From positions 1-42,364 of IMG/VR virus record IMGVR_UViG_3300049893_000862: DNA of 42,364 nucleotides. The stretch is one strand, 5' to 3'. The position numbers were made by a program, and so were the translations under genes. Below, one piece after another: positions 7,767-16,073 of this stretch (position 1 is its first letter; the number at the start of each line of letters is the position of its first letter). Below the pieces are notes generated by a model that saw nothing but the letters and a program-made list of their open reading frames with translations, ran no database searches and was not told where the DNA came from. The stretch comes from a virus.

Positions 7767-8426
7767 ATGGAAAGAAATATTTTATTTGGTTTGCCGCATA
7801 CAGGGGACTTTTCGTTCCAAACTGTAAACGGCATTTTTACGATGTTAGGGCCTATTTTGGGGGCGAATCCAAAAATCAATATTAACTTCATGATGGTTGG
7901 CCACAGCTTAGTTTATGACGCAAGGAACATGATAGCAGAAAAAGCAATGAACGAAGGTTTTACGCATGTATTTTTTCTTGATTCAGACATGGTTGTAACT
8001 CCGAATACTTTGATAAAGCTACTTGCTGATGAAAAGGACATTGTTTCCGGCATGGCATTTAAAAGGGTTCCACCGTTTGAACCGTGTTTTTACAAGGAAA
8101 TTGTTTGGAATGAGGCCAAGCAAAACCATGAGTGCGTAATGATTCCTGAATGGGAAAAGGATTCTTTGGTTGAGATTGCAGCCGTTGGAATGGCCTGTGC
8201 TCTTATTAAGACAGAAGTGTTAAAAGCGGTAAAAGAAAAGTACGGTAGTTGTTTCCATCCAGGAAAATCATTGGGTGAAGATATTGCTTTTTGTAGAAGG
8301 GCGGTTGATTTGGGCTATAAAATATTTGTAGATACAAGCCTTTCAATCGGTCACGTTGGTAGCTTCGTGGTAACTGACGCACACTGGAGGGCTACATATG
8401 AAAATAGTAAGCGGACTACTGGTTAG
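7767..8426 (+). CDS. GT-A fold glycosyltransferase-like protein (copy 1)
   Basis: 219 residues, good SD (AGGAGGTTAGAGAAGG overlap region) before ATG 7767. The product shows a nucleotide-sugar transferase plan: FFLDSDMVV supplies the DxD metal motif near residue 73, GHSLVYDARN precedes it, and GEDIAFCRRAVDLGYKIFVD near residue 170 is the ED-containing acceptor segment of family 2-like/Anp1-like enzymes. It is closely similar in plan to the gene at 9663. It overlaps the next glycosyltransferase by 29 bp. Embedded in the head gene cluster, it may decorate virion proteins or host glycans. The acceptor is unknown. Confidence 0.75.
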   Translation: MERNILFGLPHTGDFSFQTVNGIFTMLGPILGANPKININFMMVGHSLVYDARNMIAEKAMNEGFTHVFFLDSDMVVTPNTLIKLLADEKDIVSGMAFKRVPPFEPCFYKEIVWNEAKQNHECVMIPEWEKDSLVEIAAVGMACALIKTEVLKAVKEKYGSCFHPGKSLGEDIAFCRRAVDLGYKIFVDTSLSIGHVGSFVVTDAHWRATYENSKRTTG

Positions 8427-9099
8427 AAATGAAGAAGGAAGATATTTGGAAAGCGTCTTGCAAGAAGTCTGGAAAGTATCAAACCGGGTTATGGTATTAG
8501 ATGATTTTTCCGAGGATAATACAGCAAAAATTTGTGAACGGTACGGCTGTGAAATAGATTCATATAATCATTCCTTGTGGGGAAAAGACGAAGTTGTTAG
8601 GCGTATGCAGCTATTTAAACAATGCAAAGAAGTATGTAGTCACGGGGATTATATAATGATTATTGATGCCGATGAGATCCCAACAAACATTCATTTATTA
8701 CCCGAATTTTTAATGCAACTGACAGACAAGTATCCTGCCGTGTATGGTTCAGTGGGATTTCGGCTGTTTGATATGTGGAATCAGTCGCAGTATAGGGATG
8801 ATAAATACTGGCAAGCTCACTCAAAGATTTGGGAATTTTTAATCAGATACGATTCAAATGCAGAATACGGCTGGCGAAAAACGGCCTTACATTGCGGAAG
8901 GTTTCCAGTTTCTCCGGGGCGACAAGTGTTCCTGATGAATGAAATTAAAATCAAGCATATGGGATGGGCTACCGAAGGGGATAGAGTCGTCAAATATGAT
9001 AGGTACATGAACTATGATTCAGACGGGAAATATGGGGAAATTGAGCAGTACAAAAGCATCTTGGACGATACTCCACATTTGGAGGTTTTTTATGAATAA
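8398..9099 (+). CDS. Family 2 glycosyltransferase
   Basis: 233 residues, ATG 8398 preceded by GGAGG within the upstream gene. The N-terminus MKIVSGLLVRNEEGRYL, VLDDFSEDNTAKIC near residue 35 and the DADE metal site near residue 90 are classic GT2 features. A WxxH-type C-terminal region (KIWEFLIRY, KIKHMGWAT) fits the same family, seen in LPS or protein glycosyl transferases. It is coupled to the preceding transferase by a 29-bp overlap and to the following methyltransferase by an 8-bp overlap, so all are made together. Confidence 0.8.
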   Translation: MKIVSGLLVRNEEGRYLESVLQEVWKVSNRVMVLDDFSEDNTAKICERYGCEIDSYNHSLWGKDEVVRRMQLFKQCKEVCSHGDYIMIIDADEIPTNIHLLPEFLMQLTDKYPAVYGSVGFRLFDMWNQSQYRDDKYWQAHSKIWEFLIRYDSNAEYGWRKTALHCGRFPVSPGRQVFLMNEIKIKHMGWATEGDRVVKYDRYMNYDSDGKYGEIEQYKSILDDTPHLEVFYE

Positions 9100-9658
9100 G
9101 TTTTTTAAAATTACTGATGATAGGCTTCATGTAATGGATGATTTTATAGTCCCGGAAGTTTGGTGGAGTCGTCCCTATGAATATGCTTTTGCAAATTATT
9201 TTCTGGAATCAAAAGATATAATTCTGGACGCTGGTTGCGGTATAGGCCATCCTTTCAAGTTTTATGCCGGAAAGAGAGTTCAAAAAGTCTATGCCGTAGA
9301 TTCAAACGAAAATATTCTGGAAAACATTTACGATTCAAACGTTATACCCATTGTTTCTGATATTAAAGACATTCCCATTGAAGATAACACGGTTGATAAA
9401 GTCTTTTGTATTTCTGTATTGGAGCATATCGAAGAAGGTAAAGTAGAGATATTAAAGGAGTTTAAGCGAGTTTTAAAAGACGGCGGCAAAGTTATATTGA
9501 CCTGTGATTACCCGGCAGTAACTCCCGGTGAAATAATAAGCATAGCTGAAAGTGTTGGATTAAGGTCGTTAGGACAATTGAAATATAATCCATTAGACAA
9601 ATCAAATATAAATTCATCACATGAAATTTATTGCTTTTCTTTAGTTTTGGAGGCGTGA
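9092..9658 (+). CDS. SAM-dependent methyltransferase (class I, Methyltransf_11 type)
   Basis: 188 residues from ATG 9092, which has GGAGG at 9081-9085. The SAM-binding motif IILDAGCGIGHPFKFY lies near residue 45, an acidic end-of-strand YAVDSNENIL near 70, VDKVFCISVLEHIEEG near 105, and the following FKRVLKDGGKVIL, all characteristic of class I methyltransferases. Lying between glycosyltransferases, it probably methylates a sugar or capped glycan instead of DNA, since it has no DPPY/NPPY motif. Substrate unknown. Confidence 0.8.
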   Translation: MNKFFKITDDRLHVMDDFIVPEVWWSRPYEYAFANYFLESKDIILDAGCGIGHPFKFYAGKRVQKVYAVDSNENILENIYDSNVIPIVSDIKDIPIEDNTVDKVFCISVLEHIEEGKVEILKEFKRVLKDGGKVILTCDYPAVTPGEIISIAESVGLRSLGQLKYNPLDKSNINSSHEIYCFSLVLEA

Positions 9659-9662
9659 GCGT

Positions 9663-10430
9663 ATGAAAATTTTAATTGGTACAAGCGTAAGGCAGGAAGA
9701 AGAAACTTTCAGGTATTATTTGCAGTCTCTTGATAACTTAAAAGTTCCGGCAGGAGTCCAGGCACACAAGCATTTTGTCTTACATAATTGTGATGAACTT
9801 ATCCCGGTATTGCGCCATCATACGGACTTTGCTACGAGATTGAGTTATGAAAGTTGCAAAACAAATACTGAATATATTAAAGATGAAGAAACTCACCATT
9901 GGAAAGAAGAAGCCATACATGAGATTTCAGGAATAAAAAATCATATTTTGGAAAAAGCACGACAAGAAAATTACGATTATATGTTTTTTGTGGACAGCGA
10001 TCTTATATTACACCCGGATACACTTTGGCATTTAATCAGTCAGCACAAAGATATTATAGCGGAAGTTTTCTGGACAAAATGGAAGCCAACAGAACCAGAA
10101 GCACCAAACGCATGGGACTACGACACGTATGCTTTTGCCAGTGAAACTGCAGAGAAGCGATGGGAAGAATGGCGAAATCCGGGCGTATATCAAGTAGGGA
10201 TGACCGGGGCATGTACACTTTTAAGCAGTAGGGTAATTCAAAATCAAAATGTAAACTATTCGAGGGTTTATAATGTTACCTTCTGGGGCGAGGACAGACA
10301 TTTTTGTTTGAGGGTAGCTTGCAATAATTTCGGTATATGGCTTGATACTAACTATCCGGCAACGCATTTGTATAGGCCAAGCGAAGTAACTAAATACCGT
10401 GAGAATCACCAGATATTAAAGTACATCTAA
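9663..10430 (+). CDS. GT-A fold glycosyltransferase-like protein (copy 2)
   Basis: 255 residues, starting 4 bases after the methyltransferase stop with GGAGGCGTGAGC upstream. It has MFFVDSDLILHPDTLW (DxD near residue 115) and TFWGEDRHFCLRVA near residue 210, the same two landmarks as the gene at 7767, and the N-terminus MKILIGTSVRQEEETFRYYL. It is the last gene before a terminator, closing the glycosylation cluster. The two enzymes probably act in sequence on one glycan or represent a duplication. Confidence 0.75.
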   Translation: MKILIGTSVRQEEETFRYYLQSLDNLKVPAGVQAHKHFVLHNCDELIPVLRHHTDFATRLSYESCKTNTEYIKDEETHHWKEEAIHEISGIKNHILEKARQENYDYMFFVDSDLILHPDTLWHLISQHKDIIAEVFWTKWKPTEPEAPNAWDYDTYAFASETAEKRWEEWRNPGVYQVGMTGACTLLSSRVIQNQNVNYSRVYNVTFWGEDRHFCLRVACNNFGIWLDTNYPATHLYRPSEVTKYRENHQILKYI

Positions 10431-10440
10431 ACAAATTTAT

Positions 10441-10472
10441 AAAAAAGGACTCCTTTAACCGGGAGTTTTTTT
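10441..10472 (+). terminator. Intrinsic terminator after the glycosylation cluster
   Basis: ACTCC (10449-10453) pairs with GGAGT (10462-10466) and is followed by seven T; the flanking A6 upstream extends the stem against the T-run. It separates the packaging/glycosylation genes from the scaffold/coat genes. Confidence 0.75.
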
Positions 10473-10506
10473 ATTTTATGCCAAACCAGGCAGGAGGAAT
10501 TTAAAA

Positions 10507-11301
10507 ATGTCAGACGAATTGAACGTAACCCAACCAGAGGTTACAGAAAACAGTAACTTAGAAACACAAAATACAGAGATTACAAGCGCTGAGAATACCA
10601 CTCAGGCAGAGGTAAAATCTGAACCTTTTCTTCGGGTGAAATACAATAAGGAAGAAATTGAACTTGATAGGGATAAGGCTATTGAGTATACACAAAAGGG
10701 GCTTAATTACGACAAAATCCACGAAAAATTAAGTAAACTTGAAGCCGATCCCCGTATAGGCTTTGTTGACCGGATGGCTAGTAAATTCGGAATGACGCCT
10801 GAACAATACCTTGATGCAGTAAAAAGGGAAGAAGAACAGGCCGAAATTAATCAGCTTATACAGCAGAACATTCCCGAAGAATTGGCACAAGAAATCTATG
10901 AGAGTCGTAAGTTCAGAGACGATTATCAAAAAATGCAAACAAAATCTCAGGAAGATTCCAGGCGGCAGCAGCAATACGCAGATTTCCTTGAAGCGTTTCC
11001 AGATGTTAAGCCGGATACCATACCGGAACAAGTTTGGCAAATGTTTAATCAGGGAACAAGTTTGGTTGATGCTTATACCCGTTGGGATTACAACAACCTG
11101 AAAACTCAAGTCAAGGCAAATGAAACCAATCAAAAAAATCAAAGCGCAAGTACAGGAACGGTAACAGGACAAGGCTCACCCGAACACGGTGAGTTTTTTA
11201 CTATTGAGCAATTAAAAACGATGTCCGAGGCCGACATGATACGGCATTACGACAAAGCAATCAAATCTTATGAACATTGGGCCAAAAATCAAAGGAGGTA
11301 A
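10507..11301 (+). CDS. Scaffolding protein (capsid assembly)
   Basis: 264 residues, strong CAGGAGG upstream of ATG 10507. Sequence is acidic and low in complexity at the N-terminus (many E, T, N), then a segment with FLRVKYNKEEIELDRDKA near residue 40, a charged coiled-coil centre rich in E, Q and K, and a tail ending in basic KNQRR. The FLRVKYN..E.ELD..KA motif followed by a Gln/Glu-rich helix and location directly before the coat gene are the usual signs of phage scaffold proteins. These drive procapsid assembly and exit before packaging. Confidence 0.78.
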   Translation: MSDELNVTQPEVTENSNLETQNTEITSAENTTQAEVKSEPFLRVKYNKEEIELDRDKAIEYTQKGLNYDKIHEKLSKLEADPRIGFVDRMASKFGMTPEQYLDAVKREEEQAEINQLIQQNIPEELAQEIYESRKFRDDYQKMQTKSQEDSRRQQQYADFLEAFPDVKPDTIPEQVWQMFNQGTSLVDAYTRWDYNNLKTQVKANETNQKNQSASTGTVTGQGSPEHGEFFTIEQLKTMSEADMIRHYDKAIKSYEHWAKNQRR

Positions 11302-11307
11302 AATTAT

Positions 11308-12141
11308 ATGAGTATTCAAAACTTTATTCCTACATTGTGGAGTTCCACCATATTAAAAGAGCGTGACAGAGTGGCTATCGGCGTTAAAAACTGCAACACT
11401 GAATGGGAAGGTGACATAAAAAGTAAAGGAGATCGGGTAAAAATTACTTCAATCGGAGATATAACCGTATCGAATTATACAAAAAACAGCACAACCATTA
11501 CGGTTGAAGAATTGAAAGACGCTTCTACACATCTTGAAATTACTGAATCAAAGTATTTTGCATTTGGTATTGACGATGTTGACAAGGCACAGCAGACACC
11601 GAAAGTTATGCAAGAAGCTATGAGGAAAGCTGCCGTTGCGATTGCTAATGTAGCCGACGACTTTGTTTACGGTAAATATGTTGATGCTGGAACTACAATC
11701 ACACAAGCTTCGTTGACTTCTGCAAATGTTGTTTCGACAATTTCCCAGGCTATGAAAGCGCTTTGGAATAATAATGTTCCCGAAGGTGCTGAAAGAGTTC
11801 TGGAAGTTTCGCCGCAAGTTGCTGAAAAAATGGTACTTGCTAAAATCATTCGTGATTATGGCAACAGTGACACTCTTGAATCTGGATATGTTGGGAAATA
11901 CATGGGATTCAAAGTTTTCGTTACTACCGGCATTGTTCAAAGCGGAACCCTTTCCTATTGCATAGCCAGAACAAGAGATGCTATTACATTTGCAGAACAG
12001 ATCAGGAACATTGAAGCTTACAGACCGCAGAGTTCCTTCACTGATGCCGTTAAGGGGCTTTGCCTTTATGGAGCCAAAACTATAAGGCCAAAAGAATTAG
12101 TGTGCCTTACACTTACAACAGCAGCAGAATCAACTATATAA
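11308..12141 (+). CDS. Major capsid protein (HK97-fold)
   Basis: 277 residues, ATG 11308 with AAAGGAGG upstream. Position after scaffold and before small beta proteins, plus internal features (an N-arm start MSIQNFIPTLWSSTIL, a VKITSIGDITVSNY strand, A-rich spine helix KVMQEAMRKAAVAIANVADDF and a C-terminal TIRPKELVCLTL), fit a compact HK97-fold coat protein. At 277 residues it is shorter than P22 coat (430) and closer to minimal coats that lack an inserted domain. It forms the icosahedral shell. Confidence 0.85.
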   Translation: MSIQNFIPTLWSSTILKERDRVAIGVKNCNTEWEGDIKSKGDRVKITSIGDITVSNYTKNSTTITVEELKDASTHLEITESKYFAFGIDDVDKAQQTPKVMQEAMRKAAVAIANVADDFVYGKYVDAGTTITQASLTSANVVSTISQAMKALWNNNVPEGAERVLEVSPQVAEKMVLAKIIRDYGNSDTLESGYVGKYMGFKVFVTTGIVQSGTLSYCIARTRDAITFAEQIRNIEAYRPQSSFTDAVKGLCLYGAKTIRPKELVCLTLTTAAESTI

Positions 12142-12174
12142 TTCAAATTTTAAAAATGAAACGGAGGAATAGAT

Positions 12175-12543
12175 ATGTCAATTACAGCGAGTTCAATTAC
12201 CGCCTATAATACGGCTTCAACTTTAACCTTCTACGCAGGACAGGCTTCTATGGATATTGATATGGACGAAGCAGACAGCGATAAGGTGTTATTGATTGTC
12301 CAGAATACAAATGATGCAGCCAATGTTGAAACAGCTACAATTACCGTTGCCGCCGGGGATTTCATCGGTTCGGCTGCCGGAGCTATGACCGTTAATGTTC
12401 CTGATAATAGTGCTTTTATGACGGTGGGTCCACTGGAAGGACACAGATTTAAAAACAGCGCATCAAAGATTGCCTTTACCGTCGCTGTAACTCAGTCTGG
12501 TACGGTATCAAGCGTTAAATTTGCAGTTGTAAAAGTACATTAA
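12175..12543 (+). CDS. Probable capsid decoration/head protein, beta-sandwich
   Basis: 122 residues, ATG 12175 after ACGGAGG. The protein is rich in T, V and A, with alternating strand-like runs (KVLLIVQNTN, VETATITVAAGDFIG, KIAFTVAVTQSGTV) and no cysteine, typical of a small all-beta virion protein. Directly following the coat gene, it is most likely a decoration or stabilising protein. The identity is inferred from composition and position. A strong terminator lies right behind it. Confidence 0.55.
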   Translation: MSITASSITAYNTASTLTFYAGQASMDIDMDEADSDKVLLIVQNTNDAANVETATITVAAGDFIGSAAGAMTVNVPDNSAFMTVGPLEGHRFKNSASKIAFTVAVTQSGTVSSVKFAVVKVH

Positions 12544-12561
12544 AAATTAAACAAATTAATC

Positions 12562-12589
12562 GGGGGGCTTCACGGCTCCCCATTTTTTT
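12562..12589 (+). terminator. Intrinsic terminator
   Basis: GGGGGGC (12562-12568) pairs with GCTCCCC (12575-12581), one G-T wobble, loop TTCACG, followed by A and seven T. It closes the scaffold-coat-decoration unit; readthrough must feed the fibre genes. Confidence 0.85.
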
Positions 12590-12606
12590 GTGAAGGAGGG
12601 CTTTTT

Positions 12607-12951
12607 ATGTTTGAACTTACAAGATATTCAAGGGGTTCAGCTTCAACGGTTATAAATGGATTGAGCGCAAGTTCTACATCGTCTGAAATTAGCTGTGAAG
12701 GATTTAATTCTTTGTTGGTTGACTTAGATGTTACAAGTGCCGGAACTGTCAGCGTTACACTAAAAGGCTGTCCAGTAACGGGGGGTACTTTCAAATCAGT
12801 ATATAATCCTTCGGGAGTATTACAGACAATAACGGCAACAACAGTAAGTTTGATAACAACATTTACACCAATTACGCCTTATTGCAAAATTGCGGTAACG
12901 GTGACAGGAACGCCTACCCACACAATAACAGTAACGCCAGTAAATTTATAA
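12607..12951 (+). CDS. Small beta-rich virion protein
   Basis: 114 residues, ATG 12607 after GAAGGAGG. Highly rich in T, S, V with strand-like segments (LLVDLDVTSAGTVSVTL, CKIAVTVTGTPTHTITVTPV) and two cysteines. It resembles the protein at 12175 in composition and size, so it could be a second decoration protein or a paralogous beta-sandwich module. No named family recognised; virion role is inferred from location. Confidence 0.5.
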   Translation: MFELTRYSRGSASTVINGLSASSTSSEISCEGFNSLLVDLDVTSAGTVSVTLKGCPVTGGTFKSVYNPSGVLQTITATTVSLITTFTPITPYCKIAVTVTGTPTHTITVTPVNL

Positions 12952-12963
12952 ACGAGGTGGAAT

Positions 12964-13290
12964 ATGAAATTTTTCGGAGAACCTGGGCTAATAGTAAATG
13001 ATTCAGAAACAAATAGGCCGCTGTTCAAGTTTGATGAAAACGGCGAGTTTGATACAAAAGATTTTATGCTTGAATTTGAAAAAAAGCTTATTGACCGGAT
13101 AAAGGTTTATTTTAGACACGAAGAAATGCCCGAAGCTGAAGCTGTGGTGGACAACGTAACTAGAGTGGTTGAAACGCCAGAGTTTAAGTGTAAAAAATGC
13201 AACGAGGTATTCACAAATCAGGGTGAGTTTTTGGCTCATCACAGAACAGCTCATAAAAAGGAGGTTGATTCAGTTGACAATTCAAACTAA
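12964..13290 (+). CDS. C2H2 zinc-finger virion-region protein
   Basis: 108 residues, ATG 12964 after ACGAGGTGG. The N-terminal 70 residues are acidic and helical. Residues 74-97 contain C76-x2-C79-x12-H92-x4-H97 with F83 and L90 in the hydrophobic core positions of a classical C2H2 finger (FKCKKCNEVF, then a F-L-A-H-H run). Single C2H2 fingers are rare in phage proteins. Its 3' end overlaps the start of the tail-fibre gene by 17 bp, so the two are coupled. It might bind DNA or act as an assembly/joining factor; function unknown. Confidence 0.6.
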   Translation: MKFFGEPGLIVNDSETNRPLFKFDENGEFDTKDFMLEFEKKLIDRIKVYFRHEEMPEAEAVVDNVTRVVETPEFKCKKCNEVFTNQGEFLAHHRTAHKKEVDSVDNSN

Positions 13291-15508
13291 ACGGTACAAT
13301 AAAGACGGCGTTGTAAGAGAAGGGCAAGTCTGGGATACTGACATGACCTTTACAAGCGATGCTTTTGTCGATTTTGAAAGCGGTACAACCTTGAGATATA
13401 AAGGGCAAACAGTTGATGCTATAAGTTCTTCTATTGGCACAAATGCAACGTCAATTTCGACACTAAGTTCGTCAATTGCGGTACATAGTGTTTCTATTTC
13501 TACCATTAGTTCGTCAGTATCTACCATTAGTTCGTCAATTAACGTGGCTACTACAAGTGACGACACAACAGTAACACAGCAAGTAACAAGCTTGGCGAGT
13601 ACAGTGCTGAAAAGCGAATTGGATGCTACGCTGAAAGGCAGGACTACAAACGGCTACGATGCAAACACAAAACTACTCCTATATTTCGAGGGGGCAGATG
13701 CTTCTACAACATTTACAGACCAAACAGGCAAAACGGTAACTCCAAGCGGAAATGCACAGATTGACACAGCTCAAAAGCGTTGGGGTACATCATCAGGATT
13801 GTTTGATGGTACAGGGGATTATTTGACTGTTACTGATGCAAATAGTGATTTGGATATTGGTACGAGTGATTTTACAATTGAGTGTTGGTTTCGGTTTAAT
13901 AGTGTTGCAACCGCTCAGTGTCTTATTGACTTTAGACATGCGGAACCAGAAGTTGCACCAAGTATATGGTTAGACACAGCAAAAATCACTTACTACGTAA
14001 ATGGTGTAATACGAATACAAGGAACCATAACTTTATCACCAAACGTTTGGTATCATATAGCTATTTCAAAATCATCAGGGGTTGCTAAATTATTTATTAA
14101 TGGTAATCAGGACGGGGCAAGTTATACTGATGCTAATAACTATATTTCTGTTGCTGATATTAATATTTGTAGAGATTATACTAGCACTAATTTTGTCAAC
14201 GGCTGGCTTGACGAACTACGCATAAGCAATTCAGCACGTTACACAACAACGTTTACGCCATCAGGACTCAACCTACTACACACAGAACCACAGCGTTTCA
14301 GTAGCGTTGGGAAGAATCTGTTTGATGGGCGTTTGGTATATGGATATTACAATCTTGCTGATGGGACATTTACGGCTAGTTCAGATAATGTTGCGTCAAA
14401 TGCCCAAATTAGGGTTAAACCTAGCACAACCTATCGCATCAAGTCAACAAGTGATGCCTCATACACTTACAGTATCTATGAATATGGGGATGGAGGGTAT
14501 AATTCAAGAATTGCTAATAATGCAACACAATTCACGACTAGTAGTTCAGCGAATTATATCAAATTCCACACAACCGGCACAGGACAAAATAACATATCAT
14601 CAACGATTCAAGTGGAGGAAGGCAGTAATATAACGACTTACGAAGCCTACACCGAAACATCAGCCATTGCCCCTGTAACACTGCGTAGCGTAAGCGATTC
14701 GATATATGATACGTTTGACGGTAACACGGGGTTGCATACACAAAATGTAGCCTATGACAGCGATATAAGCAGTACAGACTATGATAGTTATTATACAGGC
14801 TATACAAATGTTGATGTGGTCAAAACTACGGCTTTTTCCAGTGCAGTAGCAGGAACAACTGGAGTCGATGCAAAAACAAGATATATTGACAAAAATAACA
14901 AAGAGTTGATAGAGGTTTCTCAGGCTAATATTGACCTTACAGGTAGCATTGGAAAGTATTACTACCACACCGATAAGACTATCTGGATTATTGTCGCAAA
15001 AGGTGCGCATGCCAATATTGCGGCGGCTAGGACAGCATTAGGCACGACAAAGATGGTGTATCAATTAGCAACGCCTGTATTGACGCAGTATTTCCCGAAT
15101 GCACTTACGGCAGAACCAAACGGGACTATTGTTGTGGAGCCTTTTATTAGCGAAGTAGTTGCTTATGGAACAGCAAGCGCAGCTATTTTGACAACGACAC
15201 TTCCGATCAGCAGCTTAGTTAAAGTTGATAAAGTAACTATTACAAACGATGGAAGTGCTGTGCTTACTCCTGTCAGTATAAGTTCATGTACGGTAGCCGC
15301 CGGTGGATTGACTTATGAAATTTCCGGAGCGGCAGAAAATGAAATATATAAGCATGGGTACACCTATGTTGGTTTAAGCAATATTCCGAGTATGACATAT
15401 TCACTTGGAGAAAGCACCAAAGCAAGCATTGAAGGCTTAATGTCTCAAGTATCAAATTTAGACGAAAAAATTGAAGCTTTGGCGGCGTATGTCAAAACGC
15501 TAACGTGA
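13274..15508 (+). CDS. Tail fibre/spike with LamG-like domain
   Basis: 744 residues from TTG 13274, chosen because AGGAGG (13259-13264) sits 9 bases upstream; an upstream in-frame start would leave no ribosome site. Layout: a short basic N-terminus probably joining the virion; a heptad stalk around residues 45-95 with repeated STISSS units; a concanavalin/LamG-like domain about 115-335 (LLLYFEGADASTTFTDQTG, TIECWFRFN, WYHIAIS, WLDELRIS); a carbohydrate-binding-like beta region; and a C-terminal trimeric coiled coil (MSQVSNLDEKIEALAAYV). It is the likely receptor-binding or adhesin protein. Confidence 0.75.
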   Translation: MTIQTKRYNKDGVVREGQVWDTDMTFTSDAFVDFESGTTLRYKGQTVDAISSSIGTNATSISTLSSSIAVHSVSISTISSSVSTISSSINVATTSDDTTVTQQVTSLASTVLKSELDATLKGRTTNGYDANTKLLLYFEGADASTTFTDQTGKTVTPSGNAQIDTAQKRWGTSSGLFDGTGDYLTVTDANSDLDIGTSDFTIECWFRFNSVATAQCLIDFRHAEPEVAPSIWLDTAKITYYVNGVIRIQGTITLSPNVWYHIAISKSSGVAKLFINGNQDGASYTDANNYISVADINICRDYTSTNFVNGWLDELRISNSARYTTTFTPSGLNLLHTEPQRFSSVGKNLFDGRLVYGYYNLADGTFTASSDNVASNAQIRVKPSTTYRIKSTSDASYTYSIYEYGDGGYNSRIANNATQFTTSSSANYIKFHTTGTGQNNISSTIQVEEGSNITTYEAYTETSAIAPVTLRSVSDSIYDTFDGNTGLHTQNVAYDSDISSTDYDSYYTGYTNVDVVKTTAFSSAVAGTTGVDAKTRYIDKNNKELIEVSQANIDLTGSIGKYYYHTDKTIWIIVAKGAHANIAAARTALGTTKMVYQLATPVLTQYFPNALTAEPNGTIVVEPFISEVVAYGTASAAILTTTLPISSLVKVDKVTITNDGSAVLTPVSISSCTVAAGGLTYEISGAAENEIYKHGYTYVGLSNIPSMTYSLGESTKASIEGLMSQVSNLDEKIEALAAYVKTLT

Positions 15509-15521
15509 GGGTGGTGATATA

Positions 15522-16061
15522 TTGCCTGATTATAGAGATGGTCAATTTAGTGGAAATCCCCGGTGGAACGATATAATTATAACCGGAATGGCTTTAGGTG
15601 CTGGTGCTTCTGCGCCGGATTTGGTGACTCTAACATCGAGTATTGTAGCTTACGGATTTGACGGGAACGCTACGTCTGAGCAGTTGTTTGGAACCTTTGA
15701 AATTGACCACAGTTATAAGAATAATTCTGATGTAAAACCACATATACACTGGAGTCCGTCAACCGTTAATGCTGGAACAGTAAGTTGGAACCTTGATTAT
15801 TGCATATTAAAAGCCAATTCACAAGTAACATCAAGCGTAACCCTAGAAAGAGTCTCAACGGCAAGCGGAACGGCAACTTACATGCAAATTGACAGTTTTG
15901 GTACAATTAACGGACAAGGAATAACGATTGGGGACCATATATCATTTAGAGTCTACCGAAAGCCAAATCAAGACACATATCCTGATGATGCTATTCTTTT
16001 AAGTGTAGGTTTGCATTATCAATCTGATTCAATCGGTTCAACACGAGAGTTTATAAAATAA
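15522..16061 (+). CDS. Conserved-type virion beta protein
   Basis: 179 residues, TTG start 15522 after GAGGGTGGTGA. Motifs KPHIHWSPS near residue 70 and a C-terminal GLHYQSDSIGSTREFIK resemble a family of unnamed phage virion proteins that I know by the pattern HxHW ... Y.D..GS.E. The whole chain is strand-rich. Located between a fibre and connector genes, it is likely a tail or head-fibre component. Family memory is approximate, so the exact role stays open. Confidence 0.55.
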   Translation: MPDYRDGQFSGNPRWNDIIITGMALGAGASAPDLVTLTSSIVAYGFDGNATSEQLFGTFEIDHSYKNNSDVKPHIHWSPSTVNAGTVSWNLDYCILKANSQVTSSVTLERVSTASGTATYMQIDSFGTINGQGITIGDHISFRVYRKPNQDTYPDDAILLSVGLHYQSDSIGSTREFIK

Positions 16062-16073
16062 GGCGGTGGTAAA

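Noticed and set aside
13282-13566. Antisense frame opposite the fibre gene
   Set aside because: Shadow of the low-complexity Ser/Thr stalk; no ribosome site.
14307-14633. Nested frame inside the fibre gene
   Set aside because: Out-of-frame shadow, Met/Leu/Gln-rich, no ribosome site.
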